DNA of 64,000 nt, from NCBI RefSeq assembly GCF_001591025.1, contig NZ_BCTZ01000001.1:186001-250000 (forward strand), given 5' to 3'. The stretch comes from Sphingomonas soli NBRC 100801. GTDB lineage: Bacteria > Pseudomonadota > Alphaproteobacteria > Sphingomonadales > Sphingomonadaceae. This document shows positions 53,350-61,440 of this stretch, piece by piece (position 1 is the stretch's first letter; the number at the start of each line of letters is the position of its first letter). The position numbers and the translations under genes were made by a program. Below the pieces are notes generated by a model. It was not told the origin of the DNA, did not search any database, and saw nothing but the letters and a program-made list of their open reading frames with translations.

Positions 53350-53525
53350 TGCAGCTTGGCGATGCCGAGCCCGTCCTGCTTGGCGCGTTCCTTCACCGAT
53401 TCCTCGCTGCGGGTGAGCGCCTTGGCGATCTGGCGCAGCGGCATGCCCTTTTTGGCGAGCGTGTGAAGCTTCTGGATCTCGTCGGCGCGCCAGGGCTGGC
53501 GGTGACGCTCGAATTTCTCGGCCAT
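53346..53525 (-). CDS. Mini helix-turn-helix protein (SANT/GcrA-like), 59 aa
   Basis: The 59-residue protein is MAEKFERHRQPWRADEIQ to the end GLGIAKLH. The core PWRADEIQKLHTLAKKGMPL plus QIAKALTRSEESVKERA looks like one SANT/Myb-like helix-turn-helix unit, similar in outline to the N-terminus of GcrA. It is probably DNA-binding. The ATG at 53525 is chosen over the frame start at 53612 because it matches the length of the core. It lies inverted between two paralogous secreted-protein genes. Confidence 0.65.
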   Translation of the reverse strand: MAEKFERHRQPWRADEIQKLHTLAKKGMPLRQIAKALTRSEESVKERAKQDGLGIAKLH

Positions 53526-53593
53526 GCGTTCTCTCCGTTCAGAGCCCGGCAATGCCAGCCGCGCTAATGATTGGATAGAGATAAGGAGCCGAT

Positions 53594-53992
53594 ATGCATT
53601 TCGCCGCCGCATTGCTTGCCCTGACCGCGCTGGCCGATCCCTTTTGCGGGGATATCGCCAAGCTGGTGGAGGGCGGGCGCGAGCCGATCCCGTTCCAGGA
53701 ACTGCGCGATGCGGACTTCAAGCCGCAATTGCTGCGTTATGGCTGCTTCCCCGGCGGGGTCGGCTATTTCTGCCAGCAGAGCAAATTGCCGCCCGAGATC
53801 ACGCGCGACGGGACCGCGAGCCAGATCGCGGCATGCCTGCCCGACGCCAAAATTACTGTGGAAAAGCAGCGCGGGGGCCTCCCGAAAGCCGTGGTGAGCG
53901 GCTCCGGGCTGCGATTCGAGCTACAGGAGACGGGCGGAGAGGGCGCGCCAGCGGGCCGAGTCCTGCGCATCGAGGTGGCCGCCGACCGCTGA
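53594..53992 (+). CDS. Small secreted four-cysteine protein, copy 2
   Basis: The 132-residue paralogue of the protein at 52945 has an N-terminal signal (MHFAAALLALTALA), then DPFCGDI, YGCF, YFCQQS and IAACLPDA with the same four cysteines in the same order. The two proteins differ in most other positions, so the duplication is old. ATG at 53594 follows AAGGAG. No family recognised; four conserved cysteines suggest two disulfides in the periplasm or outside. Confidence 0.78.
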   Translation: MHFAAALLALTALADPFCGDIAKLVEGGREPIPFQELRDADFKPQLLRYGCFPGGVGYFCQQSKLPPEITRDGTASQIAACLPDAKITVEKQRGGLPKAVVSGSGLRFELQETGGEGAPAGRVLRIEVAADR

Positions 53993-54034
53993 GTCGGAGG
54001 GGCGCGGCGCTTCCGGAACTGCCCGAACGAGAAC

Positions 54035-54063
54035 GGGGCGGCCCTCGCTGAGAGGGCCGCCCC
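54035..54063. terminator. Strong hairpin between convergent genes
   Basis: A perfect 12-base stem (GGGGCGGCCCTC with GAGGGCCGCCCC) and a five-base loop lie between the secreted-protein and SWIB genes. It has no long T run, so it is terminator-like rather than textbook. A second 7-base stem (GGCCGGC-TGAC-GCCGGCC, 54080-54097) lies just beyond, next to the SWIB stop. Confidence 0.65.
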
Positions 54064-54104
54064 GCTTCGTTTCAGCGCTGGCCGGCTGACGCCGGCCGAG
54101 CGGC

Positions 54105-54362
54105 TTACTTCATGTGCTTCGAGAGCAGCTTGTTCATTTCGAACATGGTGCACTTGTCGACGCCGAAGATCGGCTTCAACGTGTCGTCCGCCAGAATTTC
54201 CCGCTTGTTTGCAGGGTTTTGGAGGTTGTTCTTCTTAATGTAAGCCCAGATCTTGCTCACCACTTCGCTGCGCGGGAGCGCTGCCGAGCCGGTGATCTTC
54301 GCCAGCTCGGGCGAGGGGGTGACGGGCTTGGCGATGCCGCCGCGTGCTTTGGTCTCGGCCAT
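54105..54362 (-). CDS. SWIB/MDM2 domain protein
   Basis: The 85-residue protein has a SWIB domain over most of its length: LPRSEVVSKIWAYIKKNNLQ, NPANKREILADDTLKPIFG, then FEMNKLLSKHM. SWIB is a eukaryote-style chromatin domain also found as stand-alone small proteins in some bacteria. The N-terminus (MAETKARGGIAKPVTPSPEL) is a basic, flexible tail. The ATG at 54362 is the only start that fits; a longer frame upstream is unrelated. It probably binds DNA or nucleoprotein; the role is unknown. Confidence 0.9.
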   Translation of the reverse strand: MAETKARGGIAKPVTPSPELAKITGSAALPRSEVVSKIWAYIKKNNLQNPANKREILADDTLKPIFGVDKCTMFEMNKLLSKHMK

Positions 54363-54647
54363 ATTCTCATCTCCTGTTCCTGCCCGCATTCGGGCTAAAG
54401 CTTGGTATGTGCGACCGGTTTCCCGCGACGCTCTCCCGCCGCTGATGCTCCCGACAAGCCGTCGCGAAGCATCTGCCGATGCACGTACCTGACGCCCTTT
54501 GATCTTGGTATCGCGCGTCTGTCTAGAGAGGAGTTTGCTCGGTGGCGCGCCTCCGCTCGATTTCCGGCCCGCCTGGCGCTTTCGTACGGCGCTGGACCGG
54601 GGCGCGGGGCATGCTATCGTGCCATGGCTGCGACTGGGGAGACGAAG

Positions 54648-54863
54648 ATGCGGGCGGTGATCGGGCTGGGCGGACTGATGATGCTGGCGGCATGCGGCGG
54701 CGGCGGCACCACGGGCACCAATTATTCGGACGCGCCGCCAGTGGCGGAAATCGTCGCGACGCCTGCACCCCGGGCCAGCGAGACGCCGGTGCCCCCGCGC
54801 GAGGTGAACGCTAGCGAGACCATGGTGCCAAACCCCGACTTGGCCGCGGGCAACGCCAACTAG
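54648..54863 (+). CDS. Small putative lipoprotein
   Basis: The 71-residue protein has a lipoprotein signal (MRAVIGLGGLMMLAAC, lipobox LAAC), then GGGG and a Pro/Ala/Thr-rich tail ending NPDLAAGNAN. ATG at 54648 follows a weak GGAGACGAAG; ATG at 54624 is possible. No family recognised. Such short Pro-rich lipoproteins often act as spacers or cell-envelope decorations. Confidence 0.65.
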   Translation: MRAVIGLGGLMMLAACGGGGTTGTNYSDAPPVAEIVATPAPRASETPVPPREVNASETMVPNPDLAAGNAN

Positions 54864-54902
54864 CTGGACAGGCGGCCTCGCGCGCGGCAATAAGCGCGCA
54901 TC

Positions 54903-54947
54903 ATGACCGCCACCGCGCTTCTCGGACTGCGACTTATCCGCCCTTAG
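54903..54947 (+). CDS. leuL: Leucine-rich leader peptide (leuL-type) of leuA
   Basis: The 14-codon frame encodes MTATALLGLRLIRP and stops at TAG. It has four Leu codons (CTT CTC, CTG, CTT) and one Ile, far more than expected in 14 residues. It ends 77 bases before leuA. Its stop codon lies inside the 5' arm of the inverted repeat at 54941-54978. This is the set-up of a ribosome-mediated attenuator sensing leucine. Confidence 0.6.
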   Translation: MTATALLGLRLIRP

Positions 54948-54978
54948 GGGTGTGTCGCTGCGCGCGCGTCCCTAAGGG
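54941..54978 (+). promoter_or_regulatory. Leader RNA inverted repeat, putative leuA attenuator
   Basis: CCCTTAGGG at 54941-54949 is exactly complementary to CCCTAAGGG at 54970-54978. A ribosome stalled on the Leu codons or at the leader stop would control whether it forms. A second pairing, GGTG-TGTCG near 54949 with CGACACC at 54995-55001, could compete. No U-tract follows, so the control may be on translation or through another terminator type. Confidence 0.5.
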
Positions 54979-55024
54979 CCTTACCGACCTTTACCGACAC
55001 CGCATAATCCGAGAGTTTTGAGCC

Positions 55025-56683
55025 ATGTTGCGCGACCCTAGCGTCAAGTACCGCCCTTTCCCCCAGATCGACCTGCCCAATCGCGAATGGCCGGGCCGGA
55101 CCATCACCCGTGCGCCGCGCTGGCTTTCCACCGACATGCGCGACGGCAACCAGGCGCTGATCGACCCGATGGACGGGGAGAAGAAGCAGCGCATGTTCGA
55201 GCTGCTCTGCAAGGTGGGGCTGAAGGAGATCGAGGTCGGCTTCCCGAGCGCTGGGGCGACCGAATTCGACTTCATCTCGGGGCTGGTGCGTGAGGACAAG
55301 ATCCCGGACGACGTGCTGGTCCAGGTGCTCACCCAGTCGCGCCGCGACCTGATCGAGACCAGCTTCCAGAGCCTGAAGGGCGCCAAGCAGGCGATCGTGC
55401 ATCTGTACAACGCCGTGTCGCCCGCATGGCGGCAGATCGTGTTCGGGATGACACGCGAGGAAGTGAAGGCGATCGCGATCGCAGGCGCGAAGGTGCTGCG
55501 CGACGAGGCCGCCAAGCAGCCCGACACCGACTGGCATTTCGAATATAGTCCGGAGACTTTCTCGACCGCCGAGCTCGATTTCAGCCTCGAGGTCTGCGAG
55601 GCGGTGATGGACATTCTCCAGCCGACGCCGGAGAAGCCGATCATCTTCAACCTGCCCGCCACCGTCGAGTGCGCGACCCCCAATATCTATGCCGACCAGA
55701 TCGAATGGTTCGGCCGAAACATCCGCAACCGTGACTCGGTGGTGATCAGCCTGCACACGCATAATGACCGCGGCACCGGCGTGGCGGCGGCAGAGCTGGG
55801 CATGATGGCGGGTGCGGACCGCGTCGAGGGCTGTCTGCTCGGCAATGGCGAGCGCACCGGGAATTGCGATCTCGTGACAGTCGCTCTCAACATGTACACA
55901 CAAGGCATTGATCCAAAGCTTGATTTCTCGAACATCGATGAGATCGTGAACACCGTGACCTATTGCACCAACCTGCCGGTGCATCCGCGCACGCCCTATG
56001 CCGGCGATCTGGTGTTCACGGCGTTTTCGGGAAGCCATCAGGACGCGATCAAGAAGGGCTTTGCTGCGCAGGGCGCGCGCAACGACGAATATTGGAGCGT
56101 GCCCTATCTGCCGATCGATCCCAAGGATCTGGGTCGCGATTACGAGGCGGTGATCCGCGTCAATTCGCAGTCGGGCAAGGGCGGCGTCGCCTGGGTGCTG
56201 GAGCAGGACAAGGGGCTGAAGCTGCCCAAGCGGATGCAGGCCGATTTCTCGCGCCATGTGCAGCAGCTCGCCGACGACACCAGCCGCGAACTCAACGCGG
56301 GCGATATCGGCGCGCTGTTCGAGCAGGTCTATCTGCCGGGCGACGCGGCGCGCATCCAGCTGGTCGATTATGAAGAGAGCGGCACGGTGGGCAATCGCAC
56401 CTTTGTCGGGCGGCTGTCGATCGCGGGCGAGGAAACATCGATCTCCGGACGCGGCAACGGCCTGATCTCGGGCGTGATCGCGGCGCTGGCAAGCTCGACC
56501 GGCCCGGTGCTGGAGGTGGTCGATTATAGCGAGCACGCGATCGGTCACGGCGCCGATGCGCAGGCGGCGGCCTATATCGAATGCCGCACCGAGGACGGGC
56601 GCACCGTATTCGGCGTGGGCATCGATGCCGACATCGCAACGGCCAGCGTGCGCGCGGTGCTGAGCGCAGCCAACCGGGCCTGA
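55025..56683 (+). CDS. leuA: 2-isopropylmalate synthase
   Basis: The 552-residue protein is a clear LeuA (long form). The N-terminal catalytic barrel has [20 protein letters not shown], the metal ligands [10 protein letters not shown], and the [11 protein letters not shown] loop. The C-terminal regulatory domain ([20 protein letters not shown], then [19 protein letters not shown]) is the leucine-binding part. It makes 2-isopropylmalate from 2-oxoisovalerate and acetyl-CoA, the first step of leucine synthesis. The Leu-rich leader upstream suggests attenuation besides feedback inhibition. Confidence 0.97.
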   Translation: MLRDPSVKYRPFPQIDLPNREWPGRTITRAPRWLSTDMRDGNQALIDPMDGEKKQRMFELLCKVGLKEIEVGFPSAGATEFDFISGLVREDKIPDDVLVQVLTQSRRDLIETSFQSLKGAKQAIVHLYNAVSPAWRQIVFGMTREEVKAIAIAGAKVLRDEAAKQPDTDWHFEYSPETFSTAELDFSLEVCEAVMDILQPTPEKPIIFNLPATVECATPNIYADQIEWFGRNIRNRDSVVISLHTHNDRGTGVAAAELGMMAGADRVEGCLLGNGERTGNCDLVTVALNMYTQGIDPKLDFSNIDEIVNTVTYCTNLPVHPRTPYAGDLVFTAFSGSHQDAIKKGFAAQGARNDEYWSVPYLPIDPKDLGRDYEAVIRVNSQSGKGGVAWVLEQDKGLKLPKRMQADFSRHVQQLADDTSRELNAGDIGALFEQVYLPGDAARIQLVDYEESGTVGNRTFVGRLSIAGEETSISGRGNGLISGVIAALASSTGPVLEVVDYSEHAIGHGADAQAAAYIECRTEDGRTVFGVGIDADIATASVRAVLSAANRA

Positions 56684-56688
56684 CGGCG

Positions 56689-57222
56689 GTGCTGATCGTC
56701 CAGCACATCATGCACCGCTGGACAAAGGCAAGCCGTGGGGCCGATCGCAGCGACCGGCGTCCGCTGCTGGAGCCAGTCTATCCGCTCCCCGAGATGGCGA
56801 TCGAGGGCAATCCGCAACAGGTTGCCCTCGTCCATGAGGTCATTGCCGATTGCTGGGCCGACGAGCCGGTGGCGGTTCGCAGCGGCCCGGTGACGCACGA
56901 GGCGTGGACGCAAGGACATGCCTCGCTCGACTGGCGGCCCAGAGGCAAGGCGATGGGGATTTCGCTCAATGCTCCGTCGCGCTGGCGCCTCCAGACCAAA
57001 TGGCCCGCATGGCTGCCGAGCCCGCTCTTCGTGCTGGAGCCGGAGGAGACCGCGCGGATCGAGTGGAACGGACGCTTCCGCTACTCGCTGTTCGGGAGCA
57101 ATCGTTCATCCTATTTCGAGCAGCATATCTATTGGCTGGCGCTGACCGATGCGGCGCACCCCCGGCTTTTTCTGGATGCGGAGCCGCGCAAGAACCTCGA
57201 TTACACGACGCATATTTATTGA
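56689..57222 (+). CDS. Conserved protein of unknown function
   Basis: About 177 residues from GTG at 56689, six bases after leuA, or 170 from ATG at 56710. It has no signal peptide or membrane helix. Recognisable stretches are LPEMAIEGNPQQVALVHEVIA, GKAMGISLNAPSRWRLQTKWP and RYSLFGSNRSSYFEQHIYWLA. I do not recognise the family. Codon use looks normal and the frame is long, so it is probably real. Confidence 0.7.
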   Translation: MLIVQHIMHRWTKASRGADRSDRRPLLEPVYPLPEMAIEGNPQQVALVHEVIADCWADEPVAVRSGPVTHEAWTQGHASLDWRPRGKAMGISLNAPSRWRLQTKWPAWLPSPLFVLEPEETARIEWNGRFRYSLFGSNRSSYFEQHIYWLALTDAAHPRLFLDAEPRKNLDYTTHIY

Positions 57223-57346
57223 GAACGGATGCGGGGCCAGAGAGGCCGGGCATTTCCTGCGACTATTTTCCGTTCTGGCGCTATTCGATGGACGAACTAA
57301 GGTTCAACGTTGCCAGTACGGGCAGAATAGCCGCAGGGGAATTCGG

Positions 57347-58297
57347 ATGAGATACGCGACGCTTCCGCAGCTTGATCGTCCGTTTCTCACCGATGCCGGG
57401 CTTGAGACCGATCTTCTCTTCAACCACGGGATCGATCTGCCCTATTTCGCCTCGATCACCTTGCTCCAGTCGGAAGCGGGGCGGGCAGCGCTGAACGCCT
57501 ATCTGACCGGCTTTCTCGACCTGGCGGCGCGGATGCGGTGCGGGCTGATCCTGGAAAGCGCGACGTGGCGGGCCAGCCCGGACTGGGCCGCGCCGCTGGG
57601 GCTTTCGGTGGACGCGCTCGATGCGCTGAATGGCGAGGCGATCGCCGGGCTGATCGCGCTGCGCGAGCAGTATCGGGACGCGGTGCCCGAGATTGTCGTC
57701 AGCGGCTGTATCGGACCGCGCGGCGATGGCTATGATCCGGGGCAGATCATGGCACCGGAGGAGGCGGAGGCCTATCACCGCCATCAGGGCGCAGTGCTCG
57801 CCGCTGCGGGCGCGGACATGCTTTCGGCGATCACGATGACCAATGTGCCCGAGGCGATCGGAATAACCCGAGTGGCGCAGAAGCTGGGGATTCCGGTGGC
57901 GATCAGCTTCACCGTGGAGACCGACGGGCGGCTGCCGACCGGCGACACGCTGGCCGATGCGGTGCGCGCGGTGGACGCGGCGACGGGCGCGGGGCCGGCC
58001 TATTACATGATCAACTGCGCGCATCCGGCGCATTTCTCCGATGCGCTGGAGCCGGGGGCGGCGTGGACCTCGCGGATCCGGGGCGTGCGTGCCAATGCAT
58101 CCCGATGCAGCCATGCCGAGCTCGATGTGATGACCGAGCTGGACAAGGGCGACATGGCAGAACTGGCGGCGCTACATGCCGATCTGCGCCGCCGCGTGCC
58201 CGGGATCACGATCCTGGGCGGATGCTGCGGCACCGATCTTTCGCATGTGACGGCGATTGCCGAGGCGTGCCTGCCCGGGCAGACGGCGGCGCGCTGA
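57347..58297 (+). CDS. Homocysteine S-methyltransferase family protein
   Basis: The 316-residue protein has the family start FLTDAGLETDLLFNHGIDLP and the zinc-binding cysteines in MINCAHP and ILGGCCGTDLSHV. It fits the MmuM/YagD type, which transfers a methyl group from S-methylmethionine (or a betaine) to homocysteine to form methionine. ATG at 57347 follows AGGGGA. The gene lies 124 bases after the unknown protein. It may salvage methylated sulfur compounds. Confidence 0.93.
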   Translation: MRYATLPQLDRPFLTDAGLETDLLFNHGIDLPYFASITLLQSEAGRAALNAYLTGFLDLAARMRCGLILESATWRASPDWAAPLGLSVDALDALNGEAIAGLIALREQYRDAVPEIVVSGCIGPRGDGYDPGQIMAPEEAEAYHRHQGAVLAAAGADMLSAITMTNVPEAIGITRVAQKLGIPVAISFTVETDGRLPTGDTLADAVRAVDAATGAGPAYYMINCAHPAHFSDALEPGAAWTSRIRGVRANASRCSHAELDVMTELDKGDMAELAALHADLRRRVPGITILGGCCGTDLSHVTAIAEACLPGQTAAR

Positions 58298-58315
58298 ACG
58301 CCGCCGCGCGCGCGT

Positions 58316-59425
58316 TCAGAGCGAGGGATCGATCAAGAACTTCTCGCCGGTCGCCTTCTTGTTGTACTCGGCTGCCACCTCCGGCTTGAGCACGTCGGCC
58401 AGGCTGATCGTCTGGCTGTAATGGCTGGCGAAGGTGGTGGTCAGCTCGGTGGCGACGCGGGCGCGCAGGCGGCCGATCGTCTCCATGCCGGCCTTCATCA
58501 GGAACGGCGTGAGCAGGAAGCCGCTGACGCTCCAGCTGAAGCCATAGCCGCGATCGAGCGTGGTCACGCCCGTATCGAGCATGCCGTAGATATAGACCTG
58601 CTTGTGGGTGAACGAGCCGTAGCGATTATAGGCGGTGAGCTTGCGCGCCTCGGCGGTTTCCATCGCGTGGAGGATGGTGTTCGCCATCGCGCCGCCGCCG
58701 ATCGCGTCGAAGGCGAGGGTGGCGCCGGTTTCGGCGACGAGTTCGGTCAGTTGCTCGCGGAAATCGGGGGCGTTGCTGTCCAGGATATATTTCGCGCCGA
58801 GATCGCGCAGTATCTGCGCCTGCGCCTCGCTGCGGACCACGTTGATCAGCGGCACGCCGTCCGCGATGCAGATGCGGTTGAGCATCTGGCCGAGATTGGA
58901 TGCGGCGGCGGTGTGGACCATCGCCTTGTGCCCTTCGTTGCGGAAAGTCTCGACGAACGCCAGGGCGGTCAACGGATTGACGAACATCGACGCGCCATCG
59001 GCGGCGGTGGCGTGATCGGGAAGGGGGATGCAATCGCGGGCAGCGATCTTGCGGTGCGTGGCGTACATCGCGCCGCCGATCATGCCGACCTTCTTGCCGA
59101 GCAGATCCTGCACATTGACGCCCGCTTCGATCACTGTGCCAGCGCCTTCATTGCCGACGGGCAGCGCCTGGCCCATCCGCGCCTGGACCGAAGCGAGGCG
59201 GGCCGGGAGGATGGCGCCGGTCAGCGCGCCGCCCTCGCTTCGCAGGCTGGCTATGTCGACCGGGCCGAGCAGCAGCGCGAGATCGGAAGGGTTGATCGGG
59301 GCGGCCTCGATCCGGACGATGACTTCGTCGGGGCCGGGGGCATCGATCGCGATGGGCTCCAGCGCCACGCGCAATTGGCCCTCTGCGCTGATCGTCGAGC
59401 GCAGCTCCAGTCCATCCACGGCCAT
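58316..59425 (-). CDS. Zinc-type/quinone-oxidoreductase-like dehydrogenase (MDR superfamily)
   Basis: The 369-residue protein has the MDR fold. The GroES-like part is IAIDAPGPDEVIVRIEAAPINPSDLALLLG, with VGNEGAGTVIEAG; the Rossmann part has MVHTAAASNLGQMLNRI and FDAIGGGAMANTI. No zinc ligands are visible, so it fits the zinc-free quinone/enoyl reductase side. ATG at 59425 has GGGAG upstream and is preferred to 59458. It may be co-transcribed with folB (21-base gap in the longer form). Confidence 0.9.
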   Translation of the reverse strand: MAVDGLELRSTISAEGQLRVALEPIAIDAPGPDEVIVRIEAAPINPSDLALLLGPVDIASLRSEGGALTGAILPARLASVQARMGQALPVGNEGAGTVIEAGVNVQDLLGKKVGMIGGAMYATHRKIAARDCIPLPDHATAADGASMFVNPLTALAFVETFRNEGHKAMVHTAAASNLGQMLNRICIADGVPLINVVRSEAQAQILRDLGAKYILDSNAPDFREQLTELVAETGATLAFDAIGGGAMANTILHAMETAEARKLTAYNRYGSFTHKQVYIYGMLDTGVTTLDRGYGFSWSVSGFLLTPFLMKAGMETIGRLRARVATELTTTFASHYSQTISLADVLKPEVAAEYNKKATGEKFLIDPSL

Positions 59426-59479
59426 TCCAGTCACTCCCAAATTTGAAGCTGTTTTCATCGGCCGCTGGCGGGGAATTGT

Positions 59480-59833
59480 CTACTGCCGTGCGCGTTCGAT
59501 CTCGCAGCCGATGCGGGCGTCGGGGTAGATGTCGGGCTTCATGGAGCGGACGCGGACGCGGATGACGCGGGGGTCGGCAAAAGCGAGCGCGGCGATCTGG
59601 TCGCAGAGGGTCTCCTGAAGCTCGAAATGCTTTGAACTAGCGAGCATATGTATCTCGTTACGCAGGAAATCATAATCGACCACTGCGTCGATCCTGTCTT
59701 CGGGCGGCGCATCGTAGCGGCAGGTCATGGCGACGCTCAGCACGACCCGCTGAGGGGCGGCGCGTTCGACGGCGTGGATGCCGAGGCCCATGGTCACCGT
59801 GAGTTCTTCGAGGTGGATCGTATATTCAGGCAT
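59480..59833 (-). CDS. folB: Dihydroneopterin aldolase
   Basis: The 117-residue protein fits FolB: YTIHLEELTVTMGLGIHAVERAAPQRVVL at the N-terminus, then DAVVDYDFLRNEIHMLASSKHFELQETLCDQIA with the catalytic-type Glu, and IRVRVRSMKPDIYPDARIGCEIERA at the end. It makes 6-hydroxymethyl-dihydropterin in folate synthesis. ATG at 59833 overlaps the upstream SDR gene by eight bases; a longer frame to 59869 is rejected. Confidence 0.93.
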   Translation of the reverse strand: MPEYTIHLEELTVTMGLGIHAVERAAPQRVVLSVAMTCRYDAPPEDRIDAVVDYDFLRNEIHMLASSKHFELQETLCDQIAALAFADPRVIRVRVRSMKPDIYPDARIGCEIERARQ

Positions 59834-60593
59834 CGGGGCGCTCGCGGCCGGAGAACATGACATCGCCATCCCGCTTTATGAAGCGCTGGCCGCAATCGAC
59901 GAAGACATTCTGCCCGGTGATGCTCCGGCTGGTGAGCAGATGCTCGACCGTGGCGGCGATATCGTCGAGCGCGACAGGCTGCTGGAGCAGGTTTTCGCGC
60001 GAATGCTCGGCGAATTCCTCGGCGCTTTGATCGAGGCTGGGGAGGGTGAGGCCGGGGGAGACGGCGTTGACCCGGATGCGCGGGCTCAGCGCCTGGGCCA
60101 TCATCTCGGTCGCGGCGGCCAGGGCGGCCTTGCTGCAGGTATAGGTGAAGAAATCCGGATTGAGATTGGCGAGCTTCTGATCGAGCAGATTGACGATCGC
60201 GCCGGATTCGAGATCCTCCTGTGCAGCCATTGCCGAGGCGAGCGCGACCGGCGCACCGAGATTGATCCGCATGTGCCGGTCAAGCAGCGCGAAGCCGGTG
60301 AGCGGGATCGCGTCATAGGCGAAGAGCGACGCATTGTTGACGAGCCCGTCGACCGGCCCGCCAAGCCCTTCGCGCGCGGCATGGATCAGCGCAGCGGCGG
60401 TGGCGTGTTCCTCAAGCTCACCCGTCACGATGCAGGAAGAGCCTCCGGATGCTGCGATCAGATCGCGCAACGCTTCGGCGTCCTGCGGCGAATGATGGTG
60501 ATGGATGGCGACATGGTGCCCGCGCAGCGCCAGGCGGCGGACGATGCCCGCGCCGATGCGCCGCGCGCCGCCGGTCACCAATATCCGCATCAA
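59826..60593 (-). CDS. SDR of the pteridine-reductase type (FolM/PTR1-like)
   Basis: The 255-residue SDR has TGGARRIGAG (the TGxxxRIG variant typical of pteridine reductases), NNASLF after strand 4, Asp in place of the catalytic Ser (NLLDQK), and YTCSKAAL (YxxxK). FolM/PTR1 enzymes share these changes and reduce dihydromonapterin or dihydrofolate-type pterins with NADPH. Its position between folE and folB, overlapping both by a few bases, supports a pterin substrate. Confidence 0.88.
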   Translation of the reverse strand: MMRILVTGGARRIGAGIVRRLALRGHHVAIHHHHSPQDAEALRDLIAASGGSSCIVTGELEEHATAAALIHAAREGLGGPVDGLVNNASLFAYDAIPLTGFALLDRHMRINLGAPVALASAMAAQEDLESGAIVNLLDQKLANLNPDFFTYTCSKAALAAATEMMAQALSPRIRVNAVSPGLTLPSLDQSAEEFAEHSRENLLQQPVALDDIAATVEHLLTSRSITGQNVFVDCGQRFIKRDGDVMFSGRERPDA

Positions 60594-61210
60594 TAGCCCA
60601 TCAGCTTGAGCACTTCGGCCCGGCTGCGCTCATCATCGCGGAACACGCCCATCATCCGGCTGGTGACCATGCCGACGCCGGGGGTGCGGACGCCCCGCGC
60701 AGTCATGCAGGCATGGGTGGCGTCGATCACGACCGCCACGCCCTGGGGCTTCAGTTTTTCCCAGATGCAATCGGCGACCTGGGCGGTGAGCCGCTCCTGT
60801 ACCTGGAGCCGACGGGCGAACCCCTGGAGCACGCGCGCCAGCTTCGAGATGCCGACGACGCGATCCTTGGGCAGATAGGCGATCGAGGCCTTGCCGATGA
60901 TCGGCGCCATGTGATGCTCGCAATGCGACTGGAAGGGGATGCCGTTGAGCAGGACGATATCGTCATACCCGCCGACTTCCTCGAACACCCGGCTCAGATG
61001 ATGCGCGGGATCCTCCGAGTAACCCTGGCAATATTCCTTCCAGGCGCGGGCGACACGCTCGGGCGTATCGATCAGCCCCTCACGCGAGGGATCGTCGCCA
61101 GCCCATTGAATCAGCGTGCGGATGGCGTCCGAAACGTGCGGCGGCACGGGAATCTTCGCCGCAGGGGCGACAATGTCGCCATCTTCGGGCTCGCCATGCA
61201 ATTCCGCCAT
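60590..61210 (-). CDS. folE: GTP cyclohydrolase I
   Basis: The 206-residue protein is a clear FolE: DTPERVARAWKEYCQGY, the zinc and active-site motif FQSHCEHHMAPIIGKASIAYLP, VVGISKLAR, and the second zinc Cys in THACMTARGV. It turns GTP into dihydroneopterin triphosphate. It is the first gene of the folE-pteridine reductase-folB operon; its stop overlaps the next start by four bases. Confidence 0.97.
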   Translation of the reverse strand: MAELHGEPEDGDIVAPAAKIPVPPHVSDAIRTLIQWAGDDPSREGLIDTPERVARAWKEYCQGYSEDPAHHLSRVFEEVGGYDDIVLLNGIPFQSHCEHHMAPIIGKASIAYLPKDRVVGISKLARVLQGFARRLQVQERLTAQVADCIWEKLKPQGVAVVIDATHACMTARGVRTPGVGMVTSRMMGVFRDDERSRAEVLKLMGY

Positions 61211-61440
61211 TTTCTCGTCCTTTCCGGCCGTGGCCGACTTTACGCTACGGCAACTTGCTTTTCCCTATTCCGGGGGTGTTGCCAATCTGTATCGCCCCGG
61301 GAAAAATGGCCGAAAACCGCAGAGTTCCGCCGTTCATTCCCGTTGACGGGTGCAAAAATGCAGCGTTAGTTGCGCAGGTAACAAAAGCATAGCCGTTACC
61401 GGACATATCGGGACGGACGCCAAGGAGGGGGACTGATCCC
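61211..61440. promoter_or_regulatory. Divergent promoter region between folE and TonB receptor
   Basis: A 230-base gap between divergent genes. It is AT-richer near 61305-61400 and ends with AAGGAGGGGG about 12 bases before the receptor ATG. A CCCGTTGACGGG-type small inverted repeat lies at about 61340. No regulator is evident. Confidence 0.4.
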
